Source: a virus. From it: a stretch of 64,000 nucleotides of DNA. Where the stretch lies: positions 25,503 through 89,502 of IMG/VR virus record IMGVR_UViG_3300027749_000073. One strand, 5' to 3'. Every line of letters starts with the position of its first letter. The first letter of the stretch is position 1. The notes below the pieces were generated by a model. It was given only the letters and a program-made list of their open reading frames with translations, did no database searches and was not told the origin of the DNA. The position numbers were made by a program, and so were the translations under genes. This document shows, piece by piece, positions 28,424 through 36,325 of the stretch.

Positions 28424-30040
28424 ATGGGAAGATATATTAGTACAGGGTCAGCACAATCAAACACGTGTAGTACTATTGTAAATACAACTTGTTATCAAGT
28501 TTCTGGACAAAAGTACTCACAGGATAATAACAGTTGCTGGCAAAATAGAATAATTGTTGATACACCGGGAAGTTATACATTTACAGTTCCGGCTGGTATA
28601 ACGTGTTTACGTGCAATTGCAGTTGGCGGAGGAGGGAAAGCTTCTTACGCAGCTTCTGCTACTTACAACTTTGGAGGAGCCGGCGGAGGCTATGTAGAGC
28701 GGACTGACACAGTGGCATCAGGATGCACTGTAACAATCGTAGTAGGTCGTCAGTCTCAAGATACAACCATTGCATATACAAATAGTAGTGCAACTGCTAG
28801 AACTCTAACAGGCGGCGGCGCTGTATGTAATAACCCAGGTGCTGCTACAGGCGGAGATTGGAATAGCAATGGAGGGGCACCAGGTTGTGGATATGCTAGC
28901 GGTACGTATTGCGGAGTTGGCAACTGTTTTAATATAACTACGTGTTGTGGTTATTGTGTAGTTTTCGGTGGTTACGGTATAACATATCAACCTGATAATA
29001 GTGCAGTATGTTGCACCGGCCACGCGCCCGGAGGCGGATCGGCAGGATCCTGGATTTGGGCATGCGGCGGGAGTGGCGGTACCGCATACTACGAAGACCA
29101 GATTGTAGGCGGCGGATATGGTCCAGTTGCAGGCGGAGGCGGTGGAATTGGATATATTTGTAAAAAAGGCGTAATGCAGTCAGTGTGTAATTGCATTTGC
29201 ACAAACGAACGTTGTAATCAAGGTTATCCAGGCGGACGAAAATTTTATTTTATGGGGACAGCAGACGGTGGTGGCGGTACTAAACTTCAAATGTGCGACA
29301 CATGTTATGCTAGAAATGTAGGGTTTAGGGGAATGTGTGTCGCCGGCCAATATTTTAATGGCAGCGGCGGTTGGGGCGGTTACGATAATGACGAAGGACG
29401 CGGTTCACGATTTATGTGGTACCACACTGGCTGCTTTGGCGCGGTAAATTATTATCAAGAGCATGGTCCACAGCCAAAGTGTTATACATGGCATGACATT
29501 CATGCCATGTGCGGCAGCGGTAGCAGCGGTGTGAGCTTTATGGACGGTGCTTGCTATCGTTCATGTAATAACTGGAATCATGGTCCGAGAATTGCAGGAA
29601 ACGCATGGCATGACGCAGGCGAAGGTGCAGGTACTGGCGGTATTGCTTATTACTGTTGCGAAGTGACATCAATGAACATACCAAACCAAATGGCTGGAGC
29701 AGCGTGTGCGTCATCTGTAAATTGGAATTTATTGTGTTGTTTAGGGTTATCTGGAAAAATATGTTGTGCAGACAAGATGCAAGATCAATTGTTTCCCTAC
29801 ATTACACACTGTGCAGGCACACTTGGTGGCGCCGGCGGAGTTGACATAGGCTGGATGTCAAGTAAAGCTGGAAAAGGCGGAGGAGCCGGCATGGTAAGAT
29901 GTTACTTGCTATGTGTATGTTGGGGCGGATCTTATAACCTGTGTAATGGTACAGGTCCTGCACTTGCATTCCCGCCATGTGATTTAGACTGGCGTGTTAA
30001 TACTGCTGGTACAGGTATGGCAATTTTATATTGGAAATGA
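28424..30040 (+). CDS. Gly/Cys-rich putative fibre-tip adhesin B (538 aa)
   Basis: A tandem paralogue of the preceding gene, of almost equal length and starting one base after its stop. It shares the opening CWQNRIIVDTPGSYTFTVPAG...AVGGGGK, the central GGDWNSNGG, a CCGYC element, the AGEGAGTGG segment, and the closing AGTLGGAGGV...SKAGKGGG...FPPC...AGTGMAILYW. It has about 40 cysteines. Between these anchors the loops differ strongly in sequence, as expected for receptor-contact surfaces diversifying after a duplication. No catalytic motif is seen. The two may form a heteromer or offer alternative specificities, which is inference. Confidence 0.65.
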   Translation: MGRYISTGSAQSNTCSTIVNTTCYQVSGQKYSQDNNSCWQNRIIVDTPGSYTFTVPAGITCLRAIAVGGGGKASYAASATYNFGGAGGGYVERTDTVASGCTVTIVVGRQSQDTTIAYTNSSATARTLTGGGAVCNNPGAATGGDWNSNGGAPGCGYASGTYCGVGNCFNITTCCGYCVVFGGYGITYQPDNSAVCCTGHAPGGGSAGSWIWACGGSGGTAYYEDQIVGGGYGPVAGGGGGIGYICKKGVMQSVCNCICTNERCNQGYPGGRKFYFMGTADGGGGTKLQMCDTCYARNVGFRGMCVAGQYFNGSGGWGGYDNDEGRGSRFMWYHTGCFGAVNYYQEHGPQPKCYTWHDIHAMCGSGSSGVSFMDGACYRSCNNWNHGPRIAGNAWHDAGEGAGTGGIAYYCCEVTSMNIPNQMAGAACASSVNWNLLCCLGLSGKICCADKMQDQLFPYITHCAGTLGGAGGVDIGWMSSKAGKGGGAGMVRCYLLCVCWGGSYNLCNGTGPALAFPPCDLDWRVNTAGTGMAILYWK

Positions 30041-30068
30041 CATATAATTTAATAATTAGGAGATTTAA

Positions 30069-30824
30069 ATGATTTGGGCAAAAATAGTAAACAAAGAAAT
30101 TATGCAAACGCACGATGAGGATCCGGCAGGGTTGTGGCATCCGGATGCAATTGCAAAAAATGATATTTTAGGATATTGGGAAGAAGTTCCGGAGTACGTT
30201 AACGTGGGCTGGAAATTTAAAAATGATGAGTGGATTTCGGGCGGACAGTGGCTAGAAGAGCAGGTGGCAGAAACTCCTATACTGCCACCTGGACCATCAT
30301 CGTGTCGTATAGATGCTTCAATTAGCAATGACCCAATGCTCGATACCTGCGAAGTGTTGTTTGATTCAAATGTTGCAGGAATATATGATTCATGGAGTAT
30401 TACTATTGACGGTGTTAATTATTCTACTAAAGTAACGTCTACTAATAGTGACACTAATGAATTAACTTGTACAACAACGGTGTGGTTATCAGTTGGTGAC
30501 CTAGTAACGTTTATGAATCCAGTATTTGGTGGTGTTGATAAACATACATCGTATGTTGTGCATTCTGTAGTTAGTCCAACGAAATTTAGAATAACTAACC
30601 TACAAACGCCAATAGAAGAATTCCAGTTAACTACTGGTACCGGTAATATGATGATGTCTAAAGGTCCAAATTTTAAACATACGTTTCAAAAAACCGATTC
30701 TCCGCAGCATATTGCAGTAGAAATTACAGCAACAAATTCAGACAACAGTGCTACATATTCTATGGAAAATGATTGTGCATTAATTATACCTGAAAAATGG
30801 GTTCCTTTATTTGCTAGACCATAA
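30069..30824 (+). CDS. Putative fibre-associated protein (251 aa)
   Basis: The N-terminal 70 residues are Trp-rich (MIWAKIVNKEIMQ...GLWHPDAI...ILGYWEEVPEYVNVGWKF...WISGGQWLEE). They look like the small domain found in fibre-assembly or fibre-cap proteins. The remainder is a beta-sandwich-like region with SWSITIDGVNYSTKV and DLVTFMNPVFGG. It follows the adhesin pair and is the last gene before a terminator, a typical place for a fibre chaperone or tip protein. A good AGGAG ribosome site precedes it. The exact role is not recognised. Confidence 0.5.
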   Translation: MIWAKIVNKEIMQTHDEDPAGLWHPDAIAKNDILGYWEEVPEYVNVGWKFKNDEWISGGQWLEEQVAETPILPPGPSSCRIDASISNDPMLDTCEVLFDSNVAGIYDSWSITIDGVNYSTKVTSTNSDTNELTCTTTVWLSVGDLVTFMNPVFGGVDKHTSYVVHSVVSPTKFRITNLQTPIEEFQLTTGTGNMMMSKGPNFKHTFQKTDSPQHIAVEITATNSDNSATYSMENDCALIIPEKWVPLFARP

Positions 30825-30841
30825 AAAGTAAATTATTCTAT

Positions 30842-30865
30842 AAAAAGGCGAACAATCGCCTTTTT
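30842..30865 (+). terminator. Rho-independent terminator ending the fibre block
   Basis: A 10-bp perfect stem (AAAAAGGCGA with TCGCCTTTTT) with a 4-nt loop; the T-run doubles as the 3' arm. Confidence 0.85.
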
Positions 30866-30887
30866 ATTTGAGTTGATAAAGTTTATA

Positions 30888-30895
30888 GTTAAATA
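30888..30895 (+). promoter_or_regulatory. Possible late promoter giving a leaderless mRNA (GTTAAATA)
   Basis: GTTAAATA ends 4 nt before ATG 30900, right after a terminator. The downstream gene has no Shine-Dalgarno sequence. With T4 spacing the transcript would begin at or next to the ATG. Confidence 0.4.
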
Positions 30896-30899
30896 CAAT

Positions 30900-31685
30900 A
30901 TGACACAACTTTTTAATTTACCAATTCCAATATTATTTGTACAATACCCGGTCGGTGCAGGCGGTTGGTTTTTAACATCATTACTTTATACAGCATTTAA
31001 TCCGACTGAGTCTATTAAACAGAATGCGAGAGGGTCAGGGCATGCTAATACTAAAATTACATCGTTAAACAACTTTTGTACAATTTCATTAGACGACACG
31101 TATCAATCTATTTTATATCAGACTGAATCAACTATGTCTCAGTCTGATAAAATAGAATACCTTAGAAATACATTAATTAGCAATCCTTACAAAGAAGAAA
31201 AAATAATCCATACTATATCTATTCATTGCCAAGATATTAACATATTTTTAGAAGCATTTCCTAATAGTAAAGTAATACAGATTGAAATTAAAGATGAACA
31301 CATTCCGTTATGCACATTTAATTTTATTCATAAAGTATTAAAAGGAAATTTAATATATTTTGAAAAAATATGTAATGATTACTGCAAAAATTTTGATATT
31401 GAACAGACTTATTTAGAAAATATTGATCTAACGGCACTTACTAATTTAAAATGGATATCTAGTCTAATAGAACTTTCAAACATAAAAAGTGCAATATTAG
31501 AAAAGTTTGCAAGTCGAGTGCTAACTATAGAATATGATCAATATATAAAATATGCTAATGCTAACCACTTAATTGATGTTATTGAAAATTTTTTACAAGC
31601 AGAATGGACTATGCAGATAAAACAACAACTAGTAAATGAATTAGAATTATATCGAATAATTCAACCAACTATGCCAGAAACATAA
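30900..31685 (+). CDS. Sulfotransferase-like P-loop protein (261 aa)
   Basis: I start this gene at ATG 30900; an upstream in-frame TTG at 30873 has no better ribosome site. The N-terminus PIPILFVQYPVGAGGWFLTSLL is a strand-loop-helix resembling the 5'-phosphosulfate loop of sulfotransferases and similar phage P-loop proteins. The rest is AT-rich and helical, with isolated strands (HTISIHCQDINIFLEAFPNSKVIQIEI) consistent with an alpha/beta fold. It opens the accessory island and is followed one base later by another sulfotransferase-like gene. The substrate is unknown. The motif is degenerate compared with Walker A, so the call is tentative. Confidence 0.45.
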   Translation: MTQLFNLPIPILFVQYPVGAGGWFLTSLLYTAFNPTESIKQNARGSGHANTKITSLNNFCTISLDDTYQSILYQTESTMSQSDKIEYLRNTLISNPYKEEKIIHTISIHCQDINIFLEAFPNSKVIQIEIKDEHIPLCTFNFIHKVLKGNLIYFEKICNDYCKNFDIEQTYLENIDLTALTNLKWISSLIELSNIKSAILEKFASRVLTIEYDQYIKYANANHLIDVIENFLQAEWTMQIKQQLVNELELYRIIQPTMPET

Positions 31686-31686
31686 C

Positions 31687-32796
31687 ATGAATATTATAAT
31701 ATTAACACCCGACAGAGTAGGATCAAGTTTACTGCAAAAGTATATTACAGTGACTATGCAACAATATGACTATCAACACCCAGTTATTAATTTACACGAA
31801 CTCACTAACGGAATTGAATCATATCATTCAACAAAATATAACCAACAAGTATTAGGAAAACCTGAAAAATCTAATTGGGGATACCATCAAACACTTGAAG
31901 AAATAACACAATTATTAAGTAGTGTAGACCATTACAAAGTATCAAGATTAGCACAATATCATATTTTAAATAGACAAGATTTATTAAAAGATCAACTAAG
32001 TTTTTATCAATATATTAATGACAATTTTTTTATAATTAGTGCCCGTAGACAAAATTTGTTCGAACATGCTTTAAGTTGGTGTATAGCTGCGTTTTCAAAA
32101 CACTTAAACGTGTATGACCATCAAGAAAAAATTAGTGTATTTAAGGATTTATACCAACGGAAAATTACTATAGATCAAGAAGTATTTAAAAATTATCTAG
32201 ACAAATATGTAAATTATCTAAAATGGACTGATAATCACTTTGCAATAAATTCAATATTTAATTATGAAAAAGATGTAATAGATCTTGAGTCTTACGTAGA
32301 CAATCTTGACATATTTCCAATCAACCATCACCGCGTAAGTTGGGCAGATCATTATGGCATTTCTTGGAAAGATTGGAACGCATGCCATTATCTTATCAGT
32401 GATATGAGCGGTTTTTCTACAGAGGTTCCATCCACTCTTCTTTTAGAAAATTCAAATACTATTCACCGGCCATTATTATCGATGAATATGAATCAACTAA
32501 TGACACGACCTGGACTAAGTGTAGCTCATCAAGAGTTCTTAACTACAAATTCAACAAATTATTTAAATACCTATAAAACAATATATAATTTAGTAGACGA
32601 CAGAACTTTAATTGCAGGGATGCCTATTAAGTTACAAACGCTAGCAGAAAAATCACTATTAGTAAAGAATTTTAAAGAATGTTTGAATACGTATAATGAT
32701 TGGAGCAATAAATCTTCGATAGGAAAGTTTTTATCCTTAGAAAAGTTAGGTAACACTGCATTAACTGAATTAGAAACTTGGTATAATCATAAATGA
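31687..32796 (+). CDS. Sulfotransferase-family protein (369 aa)
   Basis: The N-terminus MNIIILTPDRVGSSLLQKYI has the strand-loop-helix of the PAPS 5'-phosphosulfate-binding loop (compare PRSGTTLL in the family). Around residues 118-131 comes FIISARRQNLFEHALSW, which resembles the conserved 3'-phosphate-binding segment with R and S. The remaining 240 residues are unrecognised and rich in aromatic residues. The substrate is likely a sugar or small acceptor. The stop overlaps the ATG of the SGNH hydrolase (ATGA), so the two are translationally coupled and may act on the same molecule. Confidence 0.6.
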   Translation: MNIIILTPDRVGSSLLQKYITVTMQQYDYQHPVINLHELTNGIESYHSTKYNQQVLGKPEKSNWGYHQTLEEITQLLSSVDHYKVSRLAQYHILNRQDLLKDQLSFYQYINDNFFIISARRQNLFEHALSWCIAAFSKHLNVYDHQEKISVFKDLYQRKITIDQEVFKNYLDKYVNYLKWTDNHFAINSIFNYEKDVIDLESYVDNLDIFPINHHRVSWADHYGISWKDWNACHYLISDMSGFSTEVPSTLLLENSNTIHRPLLSMNMNQLMTRPGLSVAHQEFLTTNSTNYLNTYKTIYNLVDDRTLIAGMPIKLQTLAEKSLLVKNFKECLNTYNDWSNKSSIGKFLSLEKLGNTALTELETWYNHK

Positions 32797-33548
32797 ATGT
32801 ATTTAACGAATTTATATTAACTACTACTGCAAACGAGTTTGACGCAACCTGCGGTATTGACAGTTTAGAGCATTGTAGAGACGTTATACATTATAAAATG
32901 TATGAAAAAAGTATTCTGTATGTGTATAATAGTTTTGGTTATCGAGATGAAGAATGGCCTTTGGATTTAACTGATGTTATTTGGTGTGTAGGTGACAGTT
33001 TTACAGTAGGACTTGGCCAACCGTACAACGAAACTTGGGTCAATCTTGTAGGAGAACAAACAGGAAAAAGAACAGTAAACGTTAGTATGAATGGAGCTAG
33101 TAATGATTGGATTGCGAGACGTGTACACGCTATTATTAATAATTTTAGTCCAAAAATTATTTTAATACAATGGAGTTATTGTCATCGAAGAGAAAGCACA
33201 GATACCTCGTTGATCGACGAGGATCGAAAAATTCATTTTATTAAGCCTGAAGGCGGTCGAGAACAGTTTGCAGATATGCAGGAATTAGATAAACAAAATT
33301 GTATAAACAACATACTTAATATCGATAATCATCCGTTTACTCAAATAGTACATTCATTTATTCCTAAATTTGCAAGAACTGATGATGCAGAATTTATATA
33401 CAATAAACTAACAACACACGATATTACCTTTTTTCCCGAACAGCCGCAGATTGATTTTGCAAGAGATCACCACCATTATGATATACAAACTGCTACTAAT
33501 TATGCAAACTTGTATCTAAGTAAATTAGAGATGCAGAATATTACTTAA
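32793..33548 (+). CDS. SGNH/GDSL-type hydrolase (251 aa)
   Basis: Block I is VIWCVGDSFTVGLG near residue 67, with the nucleophile Ser in GDSFT. A Gly block (VNVSMNGASNDW) follows, and near the C-terminus FARDHHHYD supplies a D-x-x-H catalytic pair. This is the esterase/lipase/acyl-hydrolase fold that removes or transfers acyl groups on glycans and lipids. The block III GxND signature is not obvious. The protein is cytoplasmic, since no signal peptide is seen. Coupling to the sulfotransferase upstream (4-nt overlap) suggests joint editing of a surface sugar. It converges on the 2OG oxygenases with an 8-nt overlap. Confidence 0.72.
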   Translation: MNVFNEFILTTTANEFDATCGIDSLEHCRDVIHYKMYEKSILYVYNSFGYRDEEWPLDLTDVIWCVGDSFTVGLGQPYNETWVNLVGEQTGKRTVNVSMNGASNDWIARRVHAIINNFSPKIILIQWSYCHRRESTDTSLIDEDRKIHFIKPEGGREQFADMQELDKQNCINNILNIDNHPFTQIVHSFIPKFARTDDAEFIYNKLTTHDITFFPEQPQIDFARDHHHYDIQTATNYANLYLSKLEMQNIT

Positions 33549-34059
33549 AGTTAGGACCATACACCCACCCAAAGATAGCATACCTTGAACCTTCTTCAAC
33601 AATTGATACTTTGTGCGGTAAAAAAGAAGGAAAAATTAACAATTTTCCAGACTGGCAGGTTACAGTTGACTCAGTTAGTGTTATAAATTCTCCTCCTTGA
33701 AAGTTATCGTTTAATAACAATGAAAACGATAATTTACGTTGAACATCTCCGGATATACAATCCATGTGCATACTGTTGTAGTGCATACCTGTATCATACC
33801 TACCAAAAAAACAATCGATATAGTTAAAATCTAAATCAAATTTAAAATGATTGCTGTTAATAAACTTAAGACTATCTATTAAAAACGGAATATCTGTAAT
33901 ATCAATGTTTGCAATCCGAACGTTTCTATGTGTCTGTTGTACTACATTTTCTAATTGTATAGTATCATGTTTATCAATTAGTTGATTACATTGTGCATTA
34001 TCTAGTAATGTTTTACTAATTACTACAATTTGTTCATAACTTTGGTTTTGCATTTGCAT
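33541..34059 (-). CDS. 2OG-Fe(II) oxygenase, prolyl-4-hydroxylase-like (172 aa)
   Basis: A double-stranded beta-helix dioxygenase: the iron triad appears as HMD (H-x-D) in YNSMHMDCISG and H in PSFLPHKVS. The 2OG-binding Arg lies in EEGSRYAIFGWVYG. LSFSLLLNDNFQGGEFITL and SGKLLIFPSFLPH are the usual core strands. It hydroxylates an unknown substrate with O2 and 2-oxoglutarate. It is the last of three minus-strand oxygenase genes. Its start lies 26 nt inside the end of the middle gene, so they form one operon. At 172 residues it is compact, with little beyond the catalytic core. Confidence 0.82.
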   Translation of the reverse strand: MQMQNQSYEQIVVISKTLLDNAQCNQLIDKHDTIQLENVVQQTHRNVRIANIDITDIPFLIDSLKFINSNHFKFDLDFNYIDCFFGRYDTGMHYNSMHMDCISGDVQRKLSFSLLLNDNFQGGEFITLTESTVTCQSGKLLIFPSFLPHKVSIVEEGSRYAIFGWVYGPNFK

Positions 34060-34627
34060 ATATTTTTTCTTCTGTAAAGTAGTTATTTATGCTGGGTTCA
34101 ATGCACATTTCCATGTTGATAGCAATTCTATAATTGAAACTACTATGAAATAACGGCTCGTGTACTGTGTGATTTGGCATAATTAATAAATCACCTTCGT
34201 CAGGTTGAAATTGGATAACTTCTGAGTTAGTAGTGTACAAATTCAAACCCCCTTCGGTACTATTAATATCTTTTGGCATTGTTAAATAGTATATTGCGTT
34301 AATAGAACTAGTTTTAATATGATTATGTGCATTAGTTCTAAAAGTTTCTGTATTGTAGACATTAGCCCAACACCATGTTTTATGTATTGGAGATAATTTT
34401 ACATTCCCAAATAAAGTTGTAACAGTATCAAAAAAGAAATTATAGAGTATCTTAAAATCACCAAAATTATCCTGTATATGAAAAGTATATCCGCCATGGT
34501 AATTTGCTGTATCTTTTTGCGATATCACTGTATCAATCATACGTGCTTTTACATCTAAATCTAACAACAATTGTGTTTCTAGCACTTGTGGGAAAATTGG
34601 ATTAAAAAAAATATTAGTCACTGGCAT
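34034..34627 (-). CDS. 2OG-Fe(II) oxygenase, 2OG-FeII_Oxy_5-like (197 aa)
   Basis: The N-terminal half (NIFFNPIFPQVLETQLLLDLD, WCWANVYNTETF) and the HNH iron ligands in FRTNAHNHIKTSSINAIYYL fit a putative 2OG-Fe(II) oxygenase subfamily common in aquatic phages. The distal ligand is in MPNHTVHEPLF and the 2OG-binding Arg in NYRIAINMEM. GDLLIMP is a core strand. The target is unknown; nucleotide, protein or sugar hydroxylation are all possible. It overlaps both neighbours, the upstream oxygenase by 10 nt and the downstream one by 26 nt, and is clearly cotranscribed with them. Confidence 0.82.
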   Translation of the reverse strand: MPVTNIFFNPIFPQVLETQLLLDLDVKARMIDTVISQKDTANYHGGYTFHIQDNFGDFKILYNFFFDTVTTLFGNVKLSPIHKTWCWANVYNTETFRTNAHNHIKTSSINAIYYLTMPKDINSTEGGLNLYTTNSEVIQFQPDEGDLLIMPNHTVHEPLFHSSFNYRIAINMEMCIEPSINNYFTEEKIYANAKPKL

Positions 34628-35235
34628 AAAATATTAAAACTAATAATAACTCTATCTTCCAACGATAAATTAGGGTTAGTTTCGTGTTTTAAGTATCCGG
34701 GAAAAATTACTAATTTGCCAGGAACTACACTAATAGGAAATGTCATATTTCCTCGCCACTTAGTAAACGATGGTTCGTTACTTAACGCATATTCTTTAGG
34801 ATCTAACAGGATTAAATCACCGCAATTTTCAGCAGCATTTACATAATAACTACCGCTCCAATGTGCAGTACCGTGATTGTGATGAGGGACAAATGAACCA
34901 TGCGGATAAACATTGGCCCATGCATTTGTAAAATTCCAAGTTTGATTAAAGTCTAATTGATTAAAAAAATCTGTAATTATTGGAGAAATTGCGGTAAAAA
35001 AATCATTAAAATTTTCATTGTCAATAAGATTTCCGTGATTGAATGAACTATAGCCAACATCTGCTGCAATATCTGTTAAAATATTACTATGCCAATAGTG
35101 ACTAAGTAATCGTTTATCATCAATTGTATCAAACAATGTTTGTATTTTAAGATGTAATGATTTATTTAAAGTGCTAGCGTCAGGTATAATTGCTTCTAAC
35201 ACAGGCACGGCAAACGCATTTATAATTTTTTTCAT
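34618..35235 (-). CDS. 2OG-Fe(II) oxygenase, 2OG-FeII_Oxy_5-like (205 aa)
   Basis: The first gene of the oxygenase trio. WANVYPHGSFVPHHNHGTAHWSG contains the HxH-type iron ligands, GKLVIFPGYLKHE the distal His, and EDRVIISFNI the 2OG-anchoring Arg. Its organisation (AFAVPVLEAIIPDASTLN at the N-terminus) parallels the middle gene, so these two are probably an old duplication. A GAGGGAA ribosome site precedes the ATG. It is divergent from the glycosyltransferase operon, with 157 nt between. No strong sigma70 promoter for this strand is obvious there. Substrate unknown. Confidence 0.82.
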   Translation of the reverse strand: MKKIINAFAVPVLEAIIPDASTLNKSLHLKIQTLFDTIDDKRLLSHYWHSNILTDIAADVGYSSFNHGNLIDNENFNDFFTAISPIITDFFNQLDFNQTWNFTNAWANVYPHGSFVPHHNHGTAHWSGSYYVNAAENCGDLILLDPKEYALSNEPSFTKWRGNMTFPISVVPGKLVIFPGYLKHETNPNLSLEDRVIISFNILCQ

Positions 35236-35314
35236 ATTTCCCTCACAAAAATCTAGTAATACAGTATATAGCTATTATTACTGATAAGGAACAATTAAAA
35301 TGAAAATTTACTGA

Positions 35315-35343
35315 TTGACACGCAGTCAATAGTACTGTATAAT
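35315..35343 (+). promoter_or_regulatory. Consensus sigma70-type promoter
   Basis: TTGACA (35315-35320) and TATAAT (35338-35343) are separated by exactly 17 nt, a perfect match to the bacterial housekeeping consensus. The start site would be near 35350, ahead of the AAAAGGAT ribosome site of the glycosyltransferase gene. It is likely read early by host RNA polymerase. Confidence 0.82.
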
Positions 35344-35392
35344 AAGATATGAGATTATAAATAAAATTAACTAAGCATATTAAAAGGATAAC

Positions 35393-36322
35393 ATGAAGAA
35401 AATATTTTTTATTAACGGCGGTGCCGGACGCGTACTTGCTAGCATTCCTGCATTAGAAGAAAGCCACCGTCGTAGTGAGTTAGGCGGCATTATATGCGAA
35501 GGCGGTATGGAATTTTATATGGGCCATCCAATACTGCAACATGTTGCATGGGATGTTAATCACAAAGGACTTTTTGAAAATCTAATTAAGGATAACCAAT
35601 GTGTTAGCCCTGAACCATATCGCGACTACGAATACTATAATCAGAGATCTAGTCTTCAACAAAGTTTTTGGTGGGAAATTATTGGTGAAAGAATTAACAA
35701 AAATGTTCAACCTACACTAATCTTAAATAAATCAGAAGAAATGATGGCATTAGAGATCATTGGTCAGGTGGTTCAACAGCACAAAAAAGAAAAAACTATT
35801 GTAATACAGCCATTTGGAAGATCAAGTAGTTTAAGTAACAGCAGTATTGTTTATGATCAAAGTTCTCGTAGTTTAGAACAATCGACATTTATGGAATTAG
35901 TTGCAGAATTATCAAAAGATTATAACATTATGTATATGGGTGAACATAAGTTAAATGTAGTTAATCTTCCAATATTTCAACCTGACCAACAAATGTCATT
36001 GCGTATTTGGGCAGCAATTATTGAAGCAACTGATTATTTTATTGGCTGTGATAGTGTTGGACAACATATTGCATATTCATTTAATAAACCGGGTACAATT
36101 GTATGTGGAAGTACGTTCCCTATTAATATTACCTATCCGGAACATTTTAATATTATTGAGAAAAAAGATGCAGTTCGCCAATATAGTCCAATTAGGATTG
36201 CGGGATTTGCTTCAGAAGAAGCTGATAGAATGAATGATACAATTATGGATTTTAGCAAAGAAGAGCTTAAATCTGTAATTGAAAATATCAAAGCACATAT
36301 TAAGAAAACAACAAAAGGATAA
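35393..36322 (+). CDS. GT9 (heptosyltransferase)-like glycosyltransferase (309 aa)
   Basis: The N-terminus MKKIFFINGGAGRVLASIPALEE resembles the nucleotide-sugar transferase fold. The C-terminal domain has IVIQPFGRS and, most tellingly, ATDYFIGCDSVGQHIAYSFNKPGTIVCGST. This matches the conserved D-S-x-x-x-H-x-A...P...G-S/T segment of GT9 enzymes such as ADP-heptose:LPS heptosyltransferases. GT9 enzymes add sugars to LPS or other glycans from nucleotide-activated donors. It is led by a perfect sigma70 promoter and followed three bases later by the carbamoyltransferase. The two could build and then carbamoylate a sugar. Donor and acceptor are not determinable. Confidence 0.68.
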   Translation: MKKIFFINGGAGRVLASIPALEESHRRSELGGIICEGGMEFYMGHPILQHVAWDVNHKGLFENLIKDNQCVSPEPYRDYEYYNQRSSLQQSFWWEIIGERINKNVQPTLILNKSEEMMALEIIGQVVQQHKKEKTIVIQPFGRSSSLSNSSIVYDQSSRSLEQSTFMELVAELSKDYNIMYMGEHKLNVVNLPIFQPDQQMSLRIWAAIIEATDYFIGCDSVGQHIAYSFNKPGTIVCGSTFPINITYPEHFNIIEKKDAVRQYSPIRIAGFASEEADRMNDTIMDFSKEELKSVIENIKAHIKKTTKG

Positions 36323-36325
36323 TAC

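Noticed and set aside
35236-35300. Sigma70 promoter for the minus-strand oxygenase operon
   Set aside because: TTGTTC and TATA-like elements exist, but spacing and matches are poor; not strong enough to list.
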